Source: Candidatus Mycobacterium methanotrophicum (lineage in GTDB: Bacteria > Actinomycetota > Actinomycetes > Mycobacteriales > Mycobacteriaceae). From it: a stretch of DNA of 64,000 bases. This document shows positions 8,174 to 16,150 of this stretch, piece after piece. The translations under genes and the position numbers were made by a program. The notes beneath the pieces are model-generated. The model was given only the letters and a program-made list of their open reading frames with translations, did not search any database and was not told where the DNA came from. How positions within the stretch are numbered: position 1 is the stretch's first letter; each line of letters starts with the position of its first letter. The stretch lies in the NCBI RefSeq assembly GCF_023515995.1, contig NZ_CP097320.1, positions 3,968,001-4,032,000 of the forward strand, given 5' to 3'.

Positions 8174-9073
8174 ATGTCATATGTGACCACTGCACCCGCC
8201 GCCATTTCGGTGGCCGCGACCCAGCTAGAAGGCGTCGGCACCTCGTTTGCCACCGAGAGTTCGGCGGCCGCGGGCTCGACCACAGCCATCTCCCCCGCGG
8301 CTGCCGACGACGTGTCGCTCCTGCAAAGCAGCGTGTTCTCTACCTACGGCCGGCTCTACCAAACGGTCAGCGCCCAAGCCCAGGCCATTCACCAGCAGTT
8401 CGTGAATCTCTTGCAGCAATCCTCAGGCGCCTACCAAGAGACCGAAGGAGCAAACCAGGCCGGGGCCGCCGCGTCTTCGCTGGCCAACAGCGGGTCCTCG
8501 GCCGCGTCGACGAGCGCGCAATCGACCGGTCCTATCACCGGCCTCATCAACAACCTGACGTCCTTCCTCACTGCCAGCCCCACGTCGAGCAACATGTTCG
8601 GCGTGGGATTCGATGAGGTGGGCAACTTCGCCTCCGCCTACTCGGACATGATCGGTATGGGCGCTGGCGGTCTGATGACCGCGGTGGCCGGTCCCGCAAC
8701 GGCCTCGGCGGACCTCGGCGGCTTGGGCGCCGGCCTGGTCGGCGACGTCGGTCCGGCGGGGGCCGTCGGCGGGGCCGGCGGAATCGGCGCGGCGCCGGTG
8801 TTGGCCGCGGCCGGCTCGGGGTCGTCCATCGGCCCGCTGTCGGTGCCGCCGAGCTGGGCCGGCGGAGCCGGAGTGCCGACGGCGAGCACACCCGTCACGC
8901 TGGCCTCGCAGAGCTGGACCACCCCCGCCCCGACCACCGGCGGGACGGGACCCGGCATCGCCGGCATGCCCGCGGTCGCCAACGGCGGTCGCGGCGGCAC
9001 CAGCTTCGGCGCCCCGCGCTACGGCGTCAAACCCAAAGTCATGCCGCCGATCCCCACGCCGACGGCCACATAA
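8174..9073 (+). CDS. PE8: PE-family protein (PE8-like), cassette copy 1
   Basis: A 299-residue PE protein. Residues 1 to about 100 form the PE helical hairpin (MSYVTTAPAAIS..., AAADDVSLLQSSVFSTYG), which pairs with the PPE partner for ESX secretion; the YxxxD/E-type signal is plausible at YQETE. The C-terminal part is Ala/Gly/Ser-rich and ends with a conserved segment containing SVPPSWAGGAG and APRYGVKPKVMP, features more typical of PPE-SVP proteins. ATG at 8174 follows AGGAGA. It is the first gene of PE-PPE-esxJ-esxI, the same order as M. tuberculosis Rv1040c-Rv1037c beside trcRS, which is the basis for the name. Likely an ESX-5 substrate. Confidence 0.88.
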   Translation: MSYVTTAPAAISVAATQLEGVGTSFATESSAAAGSTTAISPAAADDVSLLQSSVFSTYGRLYQTVSAQAQAIHQQFVNLLQQSSGAYQETEGANQAGAAASSLANSGSSAASTSAQSTGPITGLINNLTSFLTASPTSSNMFGVGFDEVGNFASAYSDMIGMGAGGLMTAVAGPATASADLGGLGAGLVGDVGPAGAVGGAGGIGAAPVLAAAGSGSSIGPLSVPPSWAGGAGVPTASTPVTLASQSWTTPAPTTGGTGPGIAGMPAVANGGRGGTSFGAPRYGVKPKVMPPIPTPTAT

Positions 9074-9147
9074 GGAATCCGCGCGGCCAATGCTGGCCAG
9101 ATAAACCTCAATCGCAATCCGATCAATTCAAGGACGGGATCAGACAC

Positions 9148-10344
9148 ATGGTTTTCGATTTCGCAGCGCGACCCCCGGAGATCAACTCCACACTGATGTA
9201 CTCCGGCTCAGGAGCGGGACCATTGACGGCCGCGTCCGCGACGTTCAGCGCCCTCAGCTCCGAATTGAACTCGAACGCGGCGTCCTACGAGTCGATAATT
9301 TCCCACCTCGGCTCGGAGTGGACGGGTCCGTCGTCCACGGCGATGGCCGCCTCGGCCCAGACCTACATCACCTGGCTGACCACCACCTCGGCGCAACTCG
9401 AGGATGCAGCCATGGCGGCCGCCTCATCGGCGGCGGCCTACGAGGCGGCCCACGCCGCCACGATCCCGCCGCCGGTGATCGCCGCCAACCGGGCGCAGCT
9501 GGCGGCGCTGGTCGCGACCAACATCCTGGGCCAGAACACCCCGGCGATCGCGGCCAACGAGGCCATGTACGGCGAGTTCTGGGCGCAGGACGCCGCCGCG
9601 ATGTACGGCTACTCCGCCGCGGCGTCAGCAGCCTCGTCGGCGCTGACACCGCTGACCGACCCGACCGAAAACACCAACCCCGCCGGGCAGGGCCAACAAG
9701 CTGCCGCGGTCGGCCAGGCCGTCGGCAGCAACGGGACCTCGGCGACACTGAACAACGCGCTGAGCAGCACGCAGAGCGCGGCGAGCGCGGCCGCGAACCC
9801 GGCGGCCAGCGCGGCTCAGGACAGCGCCGGATCGGTACTGTCGGCTCTCAACGGTTTGTTCGGCGTGCCGGTCGTCTCCAACACCGTCTACAACATCGGT
9901 GTCACGCTGGCCTGGAACATGGCCATGATGAGCGCGACCCTGCCGATGCTCGGGCACTTCATGGGCGGCGCCGCATTCGGCGTCACGATCGGTGACGCCA
10001 CCCCGTTGGGCGCCGGTTTGGGCTTCGGCACCACCCTGGCGGGCGCGTCCTCCGGCGGCTTTGGCGGCGGCGCGACGTTGGCCGGTATGGGCGCGGCGTC
10101 CTCGGTCGGCGGGCTGTCCGTGCCGGCCGGGTGGTCGGCCGCCACTCCAGCCGCCGTCACCGACGCCACCTTGGCAGGTAGCGGCTGGACCGCGGCCGTC
10201 GACGAGGGTGGCACTGGCATGGGCGGAGCGCCGAGCGGCATCATGCCGGGAATGGCCAGCGCCGCAGGCAAATCCGGTTACGGCATGGCCGGCCCGCGCT
10301 ACGGCGTCAAGCCGAAGGTTATGCCCAAACAGGTCTTCGTCTGA
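9148..10344 (+). CDS. PPE15: PPE-family protein, SVP subgroup (PPE15-like), cassette copy 1
   Basis: A 398-residue PPE protein. The N-terminal PPE domain (about 180 residues) begins MVFDFAARPPEINS and contains the conserved W in EWTGPSS. The SVP-subgroup motif GLSVPAGW lies near residue 330, and the protein ends in RYGVKPKVMPKQVFV. It should form a heterodimer with the PE protein encoded 74 bp upstream. Order and position match PPE15 (Rv1039c). The last third is nearly identical to the PPE of copy 2, which points to gene conversion. Confidence 0.9.
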   Translation: MVFDFAARPPEINSTLMYSGSGAGPLTAASATFSALSSELNSNAASYESIISHLGSEWTGPSSTAMAASAQTYITWLTTTSAQLEDAAMAAASSAAAYEAAHAATIPPPVIAANRAQLAALVATNILGQNTPAIAANEAMYGEFWAQDAAAMYGYSAAASAASSALTPLTDPTENTNPAGQGQQAAAVGQAVGSNGTSATLNNALSSTQSAASAAANPAASAAQDSAGSVLSALNGLFGVPVVSNTVYNIGVTLAWNMAMMSATLPMLGHFMGGAAFGVTIGDATPLGAGLGFGTTLAGASSGGFGGGATLAGMGAASSVGGLSVPAGWSAATPAAVTDATLAGSGWTAAVDEGGTGMGGAPSGIMPGMASAAGKSGYGMAGPRYGVKPKVMPKQVFV

Positions 10345-10427
10345 TGACCGGGGAGACGATGCCGCCTACCTGAGAGCAGTCATCAATCTCGACCAGTATC
10401 GAGCACTCACAACAAGGAGACAGGATT

Positions 10428-10724
10428 ATGCCTACGCGTTTTATGACCGACCCGCATGAGATGCGGGCGATGGCGGGCCGTTTCGACGTGCACGCCCAAA
10501 CGGTGGAGGACGAGGCCCGCAAGATGTGGGCATCGAGCCAAAACATCGCCGGCGCCGGCTGGAGCGGCAGCGCCCAGATGACGTCGCATGACACCATGGG
10601 CCAGATGAACCAGGCGTTCCGCAACATCGTCAACATGCTGCACGGGGTGCGCGACGGGCTGATCCGCGACGCCAACAACTACGAGTCCCAAGAGCAGGCC
10701 TCCCAGCAGATCCTGTCCAGCTAG
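10428..10724 (+). CDS. esxJ: WXG100-family Esx protein, QILSS subfamily (EsxJ-like), copy 1
   Basis: 98 residues, usual for the family. The helix-turn-helix WXG motif is seen as GAGWSGSAQ, and the C-terminus ends QASQQILSS, the hallmark of the ESX-5-linked QILSS group (EsxJ/K/M/P/W). It starts at ATG 10428 after AAGGAGACAGG. It should dimerise with the following EsxI-like protein. The 83-bp leader between PPE and esxJ is conserved almost base for base in the second copy. Confidence 0.93.
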   Translation: MPTRFMTDPHEMRAMAGRFDVHAQTVEDEARKMWASSQNIAGAGWSGSAQMTSHDTMGQMNQAFRNIVNMLHGVRDGLIRDANNYESQEQASQQILSS

Positions 10725-10755
10725 CCCACTCGCACCAGCCTTTTAGGAGAACACA

Positions 10756-11040
10756 ATGTCGATCAGTTACCAGTTCGGCGACGTGGACGCCCACGGCGCG
10801 CTGATCCGTCAGCAGGCGGCTTCGCTGGAGGCCGAGCACCAAGCCATCGTGCGCGATGTGCTGGCCGCCGGCGACTTCTGGGGCGGCTCGGGTTCGGTGG
10901 CCTGCCAGGAGTTCATCACCCAGCTGGGCCGCAACTTCCAGGTCATCTACGAACAAGCCAACGCTCACGGCCAAAAGGTGCAAACCGCGGGCAACAACAT
11001 GAACTCCACCGACAGCGCCGTCGGCGGCAGCTGGGCCTAA
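10756..11040 (+). CDS. esxI: WXG100-family Esx protein (EsxI-like), copy 1
   Basis: 94 residues, the usual length for the EsxI/L/N/O/V group. It begins MSISYQFGDVDAHGAL; the central turn is DFWGGSG (WxG), and it ends SAVGGSWA. ATG at 10756 follows AGGAGA. It is the last gene of the cassette and is followed 16 bp later by a strong hairpin. It is predicted to be secreted with the EsxJ-like partner. Confidence 0.93.
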   Translation: MSISYQFGDVDAHGALIRQQAASLEAEHQAIVRDVLAAGDFWGGSGSVACQEFITQLGRNFQVIYEQANAHGQKVQTAGNNMNSTDSAVGGSWA

Positions 11041-11056
11041 TCCCCCACTAACCATT

Positions 11057-11088
11057 GTGGCCGGCACACCAAACGGTGTGCCGGCCAC
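11057..11088 (+). terminator. Terminator-like hairpin after esxI copy 1
   Basis: A perfect 14-bp stem, GTGGCCGGCACACC with GGTGTGCCGGCCAC, around the loop AAAC. The stem is GC-rich and followed by a weakly T-rich tail (GACCATTTGTG). The equivalent hairpin of copy 2 has a compensating base-pair change. Confidence 0.75.
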
Positions 11089-11460
11089 GACCATTTGTGC
11101 CGCCAGGACCCAGAGCCGAGAACGGCACTCTAAGTGTCGCCGGCGCGCTGCTAGGTGCAGCCGGCGCCGCATCGAAGCGACGATCATCCAGGACGGACCC
11201 TGGCCTTCAGGTAGCGCCGAGAGAGCCACGAAAGAGCTCTCGAGGTTTATCCCGCAGCTGCTTCGCCGACTCACCCAGCAGCGGCTACCGGCAAGCCGTC
11301 GCCGGCGCCGCCAAACCCGATAAGGCCGGCAACGGCGTCCAGCCTGCCGGGCAGGGCTGAGACCAGGCCAAACCGTTGCCCGGATCGTCTGGCACCGCCG
11401 CAAGGCCAGTTGCGTGCGTTAAGAAACCGTCAAGCCATTAGCGATCCCGAGCCTGATAGC
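11089..11460. other. Spacer between cassette copies, no gene recognised
   Basis: About 370 bp between the copy 1 hairpin and the start of copy 2 similarity. No convincing coding or structural element was seen. Confidence 0.4.
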
Positions 11461-11550
11461 ACCAAGGTGGGACCGTGGACGCCGTGTTCCACTAACAGCA
11501 CCGTCGCCCGACCTGAGAAAAGCCTGAGACCATTCGTGCGCCCCGAACCG

Positions 11551-11600
11551 TGCCCGTCGGATTCGAACCGACACTTGGCGGATTTTAAGTCCGCTGCCTG
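11551..11600 (-). pseudogene. Truncated tRNA(UAA) copy
   Basis: The complement keeps an intact anticodon arm (GCGGA-CTTAAAA-TCCGC) and T arm (GTCGG-TTCGAAT-CCGAC) of the tRNA at 7861-7934. The acceptor 3' strand is shortened to GGGCA and the 5' half (acceptor 5' strand and most of the D arm) is unrecognisable. It cannot fold into a tRNA and is a relic of the cassette duplication. Confidence 0.85.
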
Positions 11601-11764
11601 CTCCTATTTCCCGGCCATCCCAAGGCGCCGGACCGAGACAAGTAGTTTATCTAAAGTTCCGCCCTGACGGTCATCAGCCATCAACCCGGTATGCGGTCTC
11701 ACTCAGAGCCACCCGGAGATGGAACCGCTGCCGGAGACCTGCACTCAGAAACAGTGACCATCAT

Positions 11765-11791
11765 GGCCGGACCCCTGTGACGGGGTCGGCC
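11765..11791 (+). promoter_or_regulatory. Leader hairpin upstream of PE8 copy 2
   Basis: Stem GGCC/GGCC plus GACCCC/GGGGTC with a single bulged G at 11769 and a 6-nt loop. It stands at the same distance from the PE start as the hairpin in copy 1, so both position and fold are kept despite sequence change. Confidence 0.55.
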
Positions 11792-11812
11792 TCTCGCCAC
11801 CAGGAGAAATAC

Positions 11813-12718
11813 ATGTCCTATGTGAACACCGCGCCGGCTGCGATCTCGACGGCGGCATCCCAGCTGGAAGGCATCGGCAGCTCGTTTGCCGCCGAGAGCT
11901 CTGCCGCCGCCGGCCCGACCACGGCCATCGCCCCGTCGGCTTCCGACGAGGTGTCGATCCTGCAGAGCGGCGTGTTCTCGACCTATGGGCAGCTCTACCA
12001 AACGGTCAGCGCCCAAGCCGAGGCCATTCATCAGCAGTTCGTCAACCTGCTGCAGACCTCGTCGGGCTCCTATCAGGAGACCGAGGCCGCCAACCAGGCC
12101 GGGACCGCGGCGAATTCGGCCTCGTCGGCGGCATCGAGCGGGTCGTCGAGCGCGGCATCGGGCGGCGGACTCGCAGGAGCCATCAATAGCCTGGCGTCGT
12201 TCCTCGGCGGCAACTCTATATCGGGTGGGATCACCGAAATACCGATGGATGAGATGGGCAACTTCGCCTCCGCCTACTCGGACATGATCGGGATGGGCGG
12301 TGGCGGTCTGCTGACGACGCTGTCCGGTCCGTCAACGAGTTCGGCTGATCTCGGCGGCTTGGGCGCCGGTCTGGCCGGCGACGTCGGTCCGGCAACCGCG
12401 GTCAGCGGGACCGGCGGAGTCGGCGCAATGGGCGCGGCGCCGGTACTGGCCGCGGCCGGCTCGGGGTCGTCCATCGGCCCGCTGTCGGTGCCGCCGAGTT
12501 GGGCCGGCGGAGCCGGAGTGCCGACGGCGAGCACACCCGTCACGCTGGCCTCGCAGAGCTGGACCACCGCCGCCCCGACCACCGGCGGGATGGGACCCGG
12601 CATCGCCGGCATGCCCGCGGTCGCCAATAGCGGTCGCGGCGGCACCAGCTTCGGCGCCCCGCGCTACGGCGTCAAACCCAAAGTCATGCCGCCGATCCCC
12701 AAACCAACGCTCACCTGA
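11813..12718 (+). CDS. PE8: PE-family protein (PE8-like), cassette copy 2
   Basis: 301 residues from ATG 11813 (after CAGGAGA). An upstream in-frame start at 11777 would give 12 extra residues but lacks a ribosome binding site and has no counterpart in copy 1. The PE domain (MSYVNTAPAAISTAASQLEG...) is followed by a Ser/Gly-rich linker and the same C-terminal block as copy 1 (SVPPSWAGGAG, APRYGVKPKVMP). The linker around residues 100-150 differs most between copies; the last 90 residues are almost the same. Predicted ESX-5 substrate partnering the downstream PPE. Confidence 0.88.
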   Translation: MSYVNTAPAAISTAASQLEGIGSSFAAESSAAAGPTTAIAPSASDEVSILQSGVFSTYGQLYQTVSAQAEAIHQQFVNLLQTSSGSYQETEAANQAGTAANSASSAASSGSSSAASGGGLAGAINSLASFLGGNSISGGITEIPMDEMGNFASAYSDMIGMGGGGLLTTLSGPSTSSADLGGLGAGLAGDVGPATAVSGTGGVGAMGAAPVLAAAGSGSSIGPLSVPPSWAGGAGVPTASTPVTLASQSWTTAAPTTGGMGPGIAGMPAVANSGRGGTSFGAPRYGVKPKVMPPIPKPTLT

Positions 12719-12790
12719 CCACCCCGCCGGCCGATGCGGTCCGGTCAACCTCAACCACACTTCGATCACTCACGGACGGGATCTAAAAAC

Positions 12791-13984
12791 ATGGTTCTCG
12801 ATTTCGCAGCGCGACCCCCGGAAATCAACTCCGGACTGATGTACGCCGGCGCCGGAGCGGGGCCGATGATGGCAGCCTCCTCGGCATTTAACGCCCTAAG
12901 CTCTGAGCTGAGCTCCAACGCGGCATCGTATGAGTCGGTGATCTCTCAGCTCACCTCGGAGTGGCAGGGCCCGTCCTCACAGGCGATGGCCGCGTCGGCT
13001 CAGCCCTACATCGACTGGCTGACCACCACGTCCGGGCAGCTGCAGGAAGCAGCCACCCAGGCCGCCTCGTCGGCGGCGGCCTACGAGGCGGCCCGTTCCG
13101 CGATGATCCCGCCGCCGGTGATCGCCGCCGACCGGGCGCAGCTGGCGGCGCTGGTCGCGACCAACATCCTGGGCCAAAACACCCCGGCGATCGCGGCCAA
13201 CGAAGCCATGTACGGCGAATTCTGGGCTCAAGACGCCGCCGCGATGTACGGCTATGCCGGCGCCTCGGCAGCAGCCGCGACACTGTCCCCGCTGACCCCC
13301 CCGATAGAAAACACCAACCCGGCCGGGCAGGGAACCCAAGCGGCCGCGGTCAGCAACGCCGTCGGCAGCAACGGCAGCTCGGCAACGCTGAACAGCACCC
13401 TCAGCGGCCTGCAAAACGCGGTGAGCGCCGCCGCCACCCCGGCGGCCAACTCGGCGCAAGCCAGCAGCGGCGGCGTGCTGTCCGCCCTCAACAACTTGGC
13501 CACCACCCCGATCGTGGAAAACGTGATCTACAACGTCGGCGTCACGCTGGCATGGAACATCGCGGAGATGACCGCGACCCTGCCGCTGCTCGGCCACTTC
13601 ATGGGCGGCGCCGCATTCGGCTTCACCATCGGTGACGCCACCCCTCTCGGCGCCGGTTTGGGCTTCGGCACCACCCTGGCGGGCGCGTCTTCCGGCGGCT
13701 TTGGCGGCGGCGCGACGTTGGCCGGTATGGGCGCGGCGTCCTCGGTCGGCGGGCTGTCCGTGCCGGCCGGGTGGTCGGCCGCCACTCCAGCCGCCGTCAC
13801 CGACGCCACCTTGGCAGGTAGCGGCTGGACCGCGGCCGTCGACGAGGGTGGCACTGGCATGGGCGGAGCGCCGAGCGGCATCATGCCGGGAATGGCCAGC
13901 GCCGCAGGCAAATCCGGTTACGGCATGGCCGGCCCGCGCTACGGCGTCAAGCCGAAGGTTATGCCCAAACAGGTCTTCGTCTGA
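12791..13984 (+). CDS. PPE15: PPE-family protein, SVP subgroup (PPE15-like), cassette copy 2
   Basis: 397 residues from ATG 12791, chosen because the protein then opens MVLDFAARPPEINS as in copy 1; an upstream in-frame start at 12734 lies in the spacer. The PPE domain, the GLSVPAGW motif and the RYGVKPKVMPKQVFV tail are present. From about base 13610 to the end it is nearly identical to copy 1, while the 5' two thirds carry many substitutions, so the copies have probably exchanged 3' sequence. Confidence 0.9.
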   Translation: MVLDFAARPPEINSGLMYAGAGAGPMMAASSAFNALSSELSSNAASYESVISQLTSEWQGPSSQAMAASAQPYIDWLTTTSGQLQEAATQAASSAAAYEAARSAMIPPPVIAADRAQLAALVATNILGQNTPAIAANEAMYGEFWAQDAAAMYGYAGASAAAATLSPLTPPIENTNPAGQGTQAAAVSNAVGSNGSSATLNSTLSGLQNAVSAAATPAANSAQASSGGVLSALNNLATTPIVENVIYNVGVTLAWNIAEMTATLPLLGHFMGGAAFGFTIGDATPLGAGLGFGTTLAGASSGGFGGGATLAGMGAASSVGGLSVPAGWSAATPAAVTDATLAGSGWTAAVDEGGTGMGGAPSGIMPGMASAAGKSGYGMAGPRYGVKPKVMPKQVFV

Positions 13985-14067
13985 TGACCGGGGAGACGAT
14001 GCCGCCTACCTGAGAGCAGTCATCAATCTCGACCAGTGTCGAGCACTCACAACAAGGAGACAGGATT

Positions 14068-14364
14068 ATGCCGACGCGTTTTATGACCGACCCGCATGAG
14101 ATGCGGGCGATGGCGGGCCGTTTCGACATGCACGCCCAAACGGTGGAGGACGAGGCCCGCAAGATGTGGGCGTCGAGCCAAAACATCGCCGGCGCCGGCT
14201 GGAGCGGCACCGCCCAGATGACGTCGCATGACACCATGGGCCAGATGAACCAGGCGTTCCGCAACATCGTCAACATGCTGCACGGAGTGCGCGACGGGCT
14301 GATCCGCGACGCCAACAACTACGAAACCCAAGAGCAGGCCTCCCAGCAGATCCTGTCCAGCTAG
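14068..14364 (+). CDS. esxJ: WXG100-family Esx protein, QILSS subfamily (EsxJ-like), copy 2
   Basis: 98 residues, differing from copy 1 at only a few positions (Val to Met at about residue 23, Ser to Thr after GWSG, Ser to Thr before QEQA). It has the GWSGTAQ turn and QILSS end. The leader with AAGGAGACAGG is shared with copy 1. Confidence 0.93.
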   Translation: MPTRFMTDPHEMRAMAGRFDMHAQTVEDEARKMWASSQNIAGAGWSGTAQMTSHDTMGQMNQAFRNIVNMLHGVRDGLIRDANNYETQEQASQQILSS

Positions 14365-14394
14365 CCCATCGCACCAGCCTTTTAGGAGAACACA

Positions 14395-14679
14395 ATGTCG
14401 ATCAGTTACCAGTTCGGCGACGTGGACGCCCACGGCGCGCTGATCCGGGCCCAGGCCGCGTCGCTGGAGGCCGAGCACCAGGCCATCGTGCGCGATGTGC
14501 TGGCCGCCGGCGACTTCTGGGGCGGCTCGGGTTCTTCTGCCTGCCAGGAGTTCATCACCGCGCTGGGCCGCAACTTCCAGGTCATCTACTCTCAAGCCAA
14601 CGCCCACGGCCAAAAGGTGCAAACCGCCGGCAACAACATGAACTCCACCGACAGCGCCGTCGGCGGCAGCTGGGCGTAG
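14395..14679 (+). CDS. esxI: WXG100-family Esx protein (EsxI-like), copy 2
   Basis: 94 residues with the WGGSG turn. It differs from copy 1 mainly at residues 18-20 (RAQA for RQQA), around SSACQ for SVACQ, ITALG for ITQLG and YSQAN for YEQAN. The pairs of differences lie on the dimer-forming helices, so each EsxI may prefer its own EsxJ, though the EsxJ proteins hardly differ. A hairpin follows 26 bp downstream. Confidence 0.93.
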   Translation: MSISYQFGDVDAHGALIRAQAASLEAEHQAIVRDVLAAGDFWGGSGSSACQEFITALGRNFQVIYSQANAHGQKVQTAGNNMNSTDSAVGGSWA

Positions 14680-14705
14680 TTAACCAGCACCCGCTGCAGC
14701 CTTTT

Positions 14706-14737
14706 GTGGCCCGCACACCAACCGGTGTGCGGGCCAC
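14706..14737. terminator. Terminator-like hairpin between esxI copy 2 and the opposing PPE gene
   Basis: A perfect 14-bp stem, GTGGCCCGCACACC with GGTGTGCGGGCCAC, around AACC. Compared with copy 1, a G:C pair in the stem has become C:G, so pairing is preserved. It sits between convergent genes and can serve both strands. Confidence 0.75.
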
Positions 14738-14760
14738 AATATTTGGTTGGCCCCGCCGAA

Positions 14761-16113
14761 TTATCCGACCAGCTGCGGCGGAACCATACTGGTACGCATA
14801 CCGATTCGCGCCAGTCCATCGACCTCATGTTCGCCCAGCTGCGGAAATGTGACCTTGGTTGCAGCCGGCGCACTGGCCGACGCAGCAGCCGTCGCGCCAA
14901 AGCCGTTCGTGGGCACGGGCATTGCGGCGGCGGGGCTCATCGACACAGCGCCTGGACCAGCGTCCGGCGTCCACGTCTGCGGCACCGACAGCGAGCCGAC
15001 CGAACTCGCCTGGCCCATGGTCGCCGCGGTGCCCGCGGAACCAAAGCCAAGGTGGCTCATCGGCATCGAGCTGCTCAGCGCAGGCGCCAAATCCAGTCCA
15101 CGCACGCTACCGAACGTCCCCATAGCTCCCGACGCCGACAGCGAATCGGCGGCCGGGAAACTCACCCCAACGCCGGGGAAACCAGCGCCACTGCCTCCCG
15201 AGCTAGAGCCATTGGAACCCAAACCGGCTGCATCCGAGCCCAAGTCGGCGACTCCGCTCGACGAGGATGACGCGATGTTCGTCAGGTTGTTGAGTCCCCC
15301 GAGGCCCGAGGTGGCACCCCTGCTCGCACTGGTGCCGACACCCTTGCCCGTCGACCCAGCTAGGCCCGCAAGCGCGCTCAGCCCTCCAGACGCTCCCGAG
15401 ACGCCAGTGGTCGTCACCACTGCACCATTGCCCGACAATAGCCCCGAGAGGCCACCCGCCGACTGCGTCGGCTGTGAGAGCCCCTGCAAGGTCGAAGGCA
15501 CAGCCGACAGCGAAGTCGAAGCGGCGGTCTGCGCGTGGCTGCCGGCGGCCTGGGCCGCCACGGCGGACTGACCGGTCGCGCCTGCGGGGTTGGTGGTCGA
15601 CTTGGGCAAAGTGAACGGCGCCAACGTCGAGGCGGCCGCCGAGCTGGCGGCGTAGCTGTACATCGCCACGGCGTCCTGAGCCCACATCTGCGCGTAGTGA
15701 GCCTCGGTGGCCATGATCGCCGGCGTGTTCTGACCTAGGAAATTCGTGGCGATCAGCGCCATCAGCTGCGCCCGGTTCGCGGCAATCACCGCCGGCGGCA
15801 CCGTCATACCGAACGCGGCCTCATAGGCGGCGGCTGCCGCCCTGGCCTGGTTGGCCACCTGCTCGAGTTGAGTTGCGGTTGCGCTCATCCATGTCAAAAA
15901 CGGTGCAATGGCGCCGGCCATCGACGTCGACGCGGCACCGCGCCAAGACTGAGTGGCAAGCCCGGAAACCACCGATCCGGCCGCAGCTGCCGTGGCGTGC
16001 AGGTCGGCCGCCAGCCCGTCCCACGCCCCCGCGGCGACCAGCATCGACCCGGCGCCCGGACCGGCGTACATGCGAGCTGAGTTGATCTCCGGCGGAACCG
16101 CCCCGTAGTCCAT
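14761..16113 (-). CDS. PPE-family protein, SVP subgroup
   Basis: 450 residues from ATG 16113, where the protein opens MDYGAVPPEINSARMYAGPG; a longer in-frame start at 16242 overlaps the upstream PE gene and is rejected. The PPE domain is followed by a Ser/Gly/Thr-rich middle and the motif SSVGSLSVPQTWTP near residue 390. It lies 37 bp downstream of a PE gene on the same strand, so the two should form a PE-PPE pair, a probable ESX-5 substrate. It converges on the duplicated cassette. In M. tuberculosis this interval beside trcRS holds an IS element instead. Confidence 0.88.
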   Translation of the reverse strand: MDYGAVPPEINSARMYAGPGAGSMLVAAGAWDGLAADLHATAAAAGSVVSGLATQSWRGAASTSMAGAIAPFLTWMSATATQLEQVANQARAAAAAYEAAFGMTVPPAVIAANRAQLMALIATNFLGQNTPAIMATEAHYAQMWAQDAVAMYSYAASSAAASTLAPFTLPKSTTNPAGATGQSAVAAQAAGSHAQTAASTSLSAVPSTLQGLSQPTQSAGGLSGLLSGNGAVVTTTGVSGASGGLSALAGLAGSTGKGVGTSASRGATSGLGGLNNLTNIASSSSSGVADLGSDAAGLGSNGSSSGGSGAGFPGVGVSFPAADSLSASGAMGTFGSVRGLDLAPALSSSMPMSHLGFGSAGTAATMGQASSVGSLSVPQTWTPDAGPGAVSMSPAAAMPVPTNGFGATAAASASAPAATKVTFPQLGEHEVDGLARIGMRTSMVPPQLVG

Positions 16114-16150
16114 TGCCTTAGCCTTCTGCCCTTTCCGTTGTGCGCTGGGG

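Larger units (their letters stand above)
7751..11088 (+). repeat. Tandem cassette duplication, copy 1 (tRNA to esxI terminator)
   Basis: This segment recurs, with divergence, as 11461-14737. Matching starts near GCCAAGGTG / ACCAAGGTG, then runs through the tRNA region, the leader hairpin, PE, PPE, esxJ, esxI and the terminator hairpin. The offset is 3639-3643 bp at each coding start, so there are few indels between copies. Similarity is patchy: the PPE 3' third, the PPE-esxJ spacer and esxJ are almost identical, while the upstream parts differ more. Confidence 0.85.
11461..14737 (+). repeat. Tandem cassette duplication, copy 2
   Basis: Second copy of 7751-11088. It begins with ACCAAGGTGGGACCGTGGAC, matching the sequence before the tRNA in copy 1, and ends at the second terminator hairpin. 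It carries a damaged tRNA copy, a leader hairpin and a full PE-PPE-esxJ-esxI set. Confidence 0.85.
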
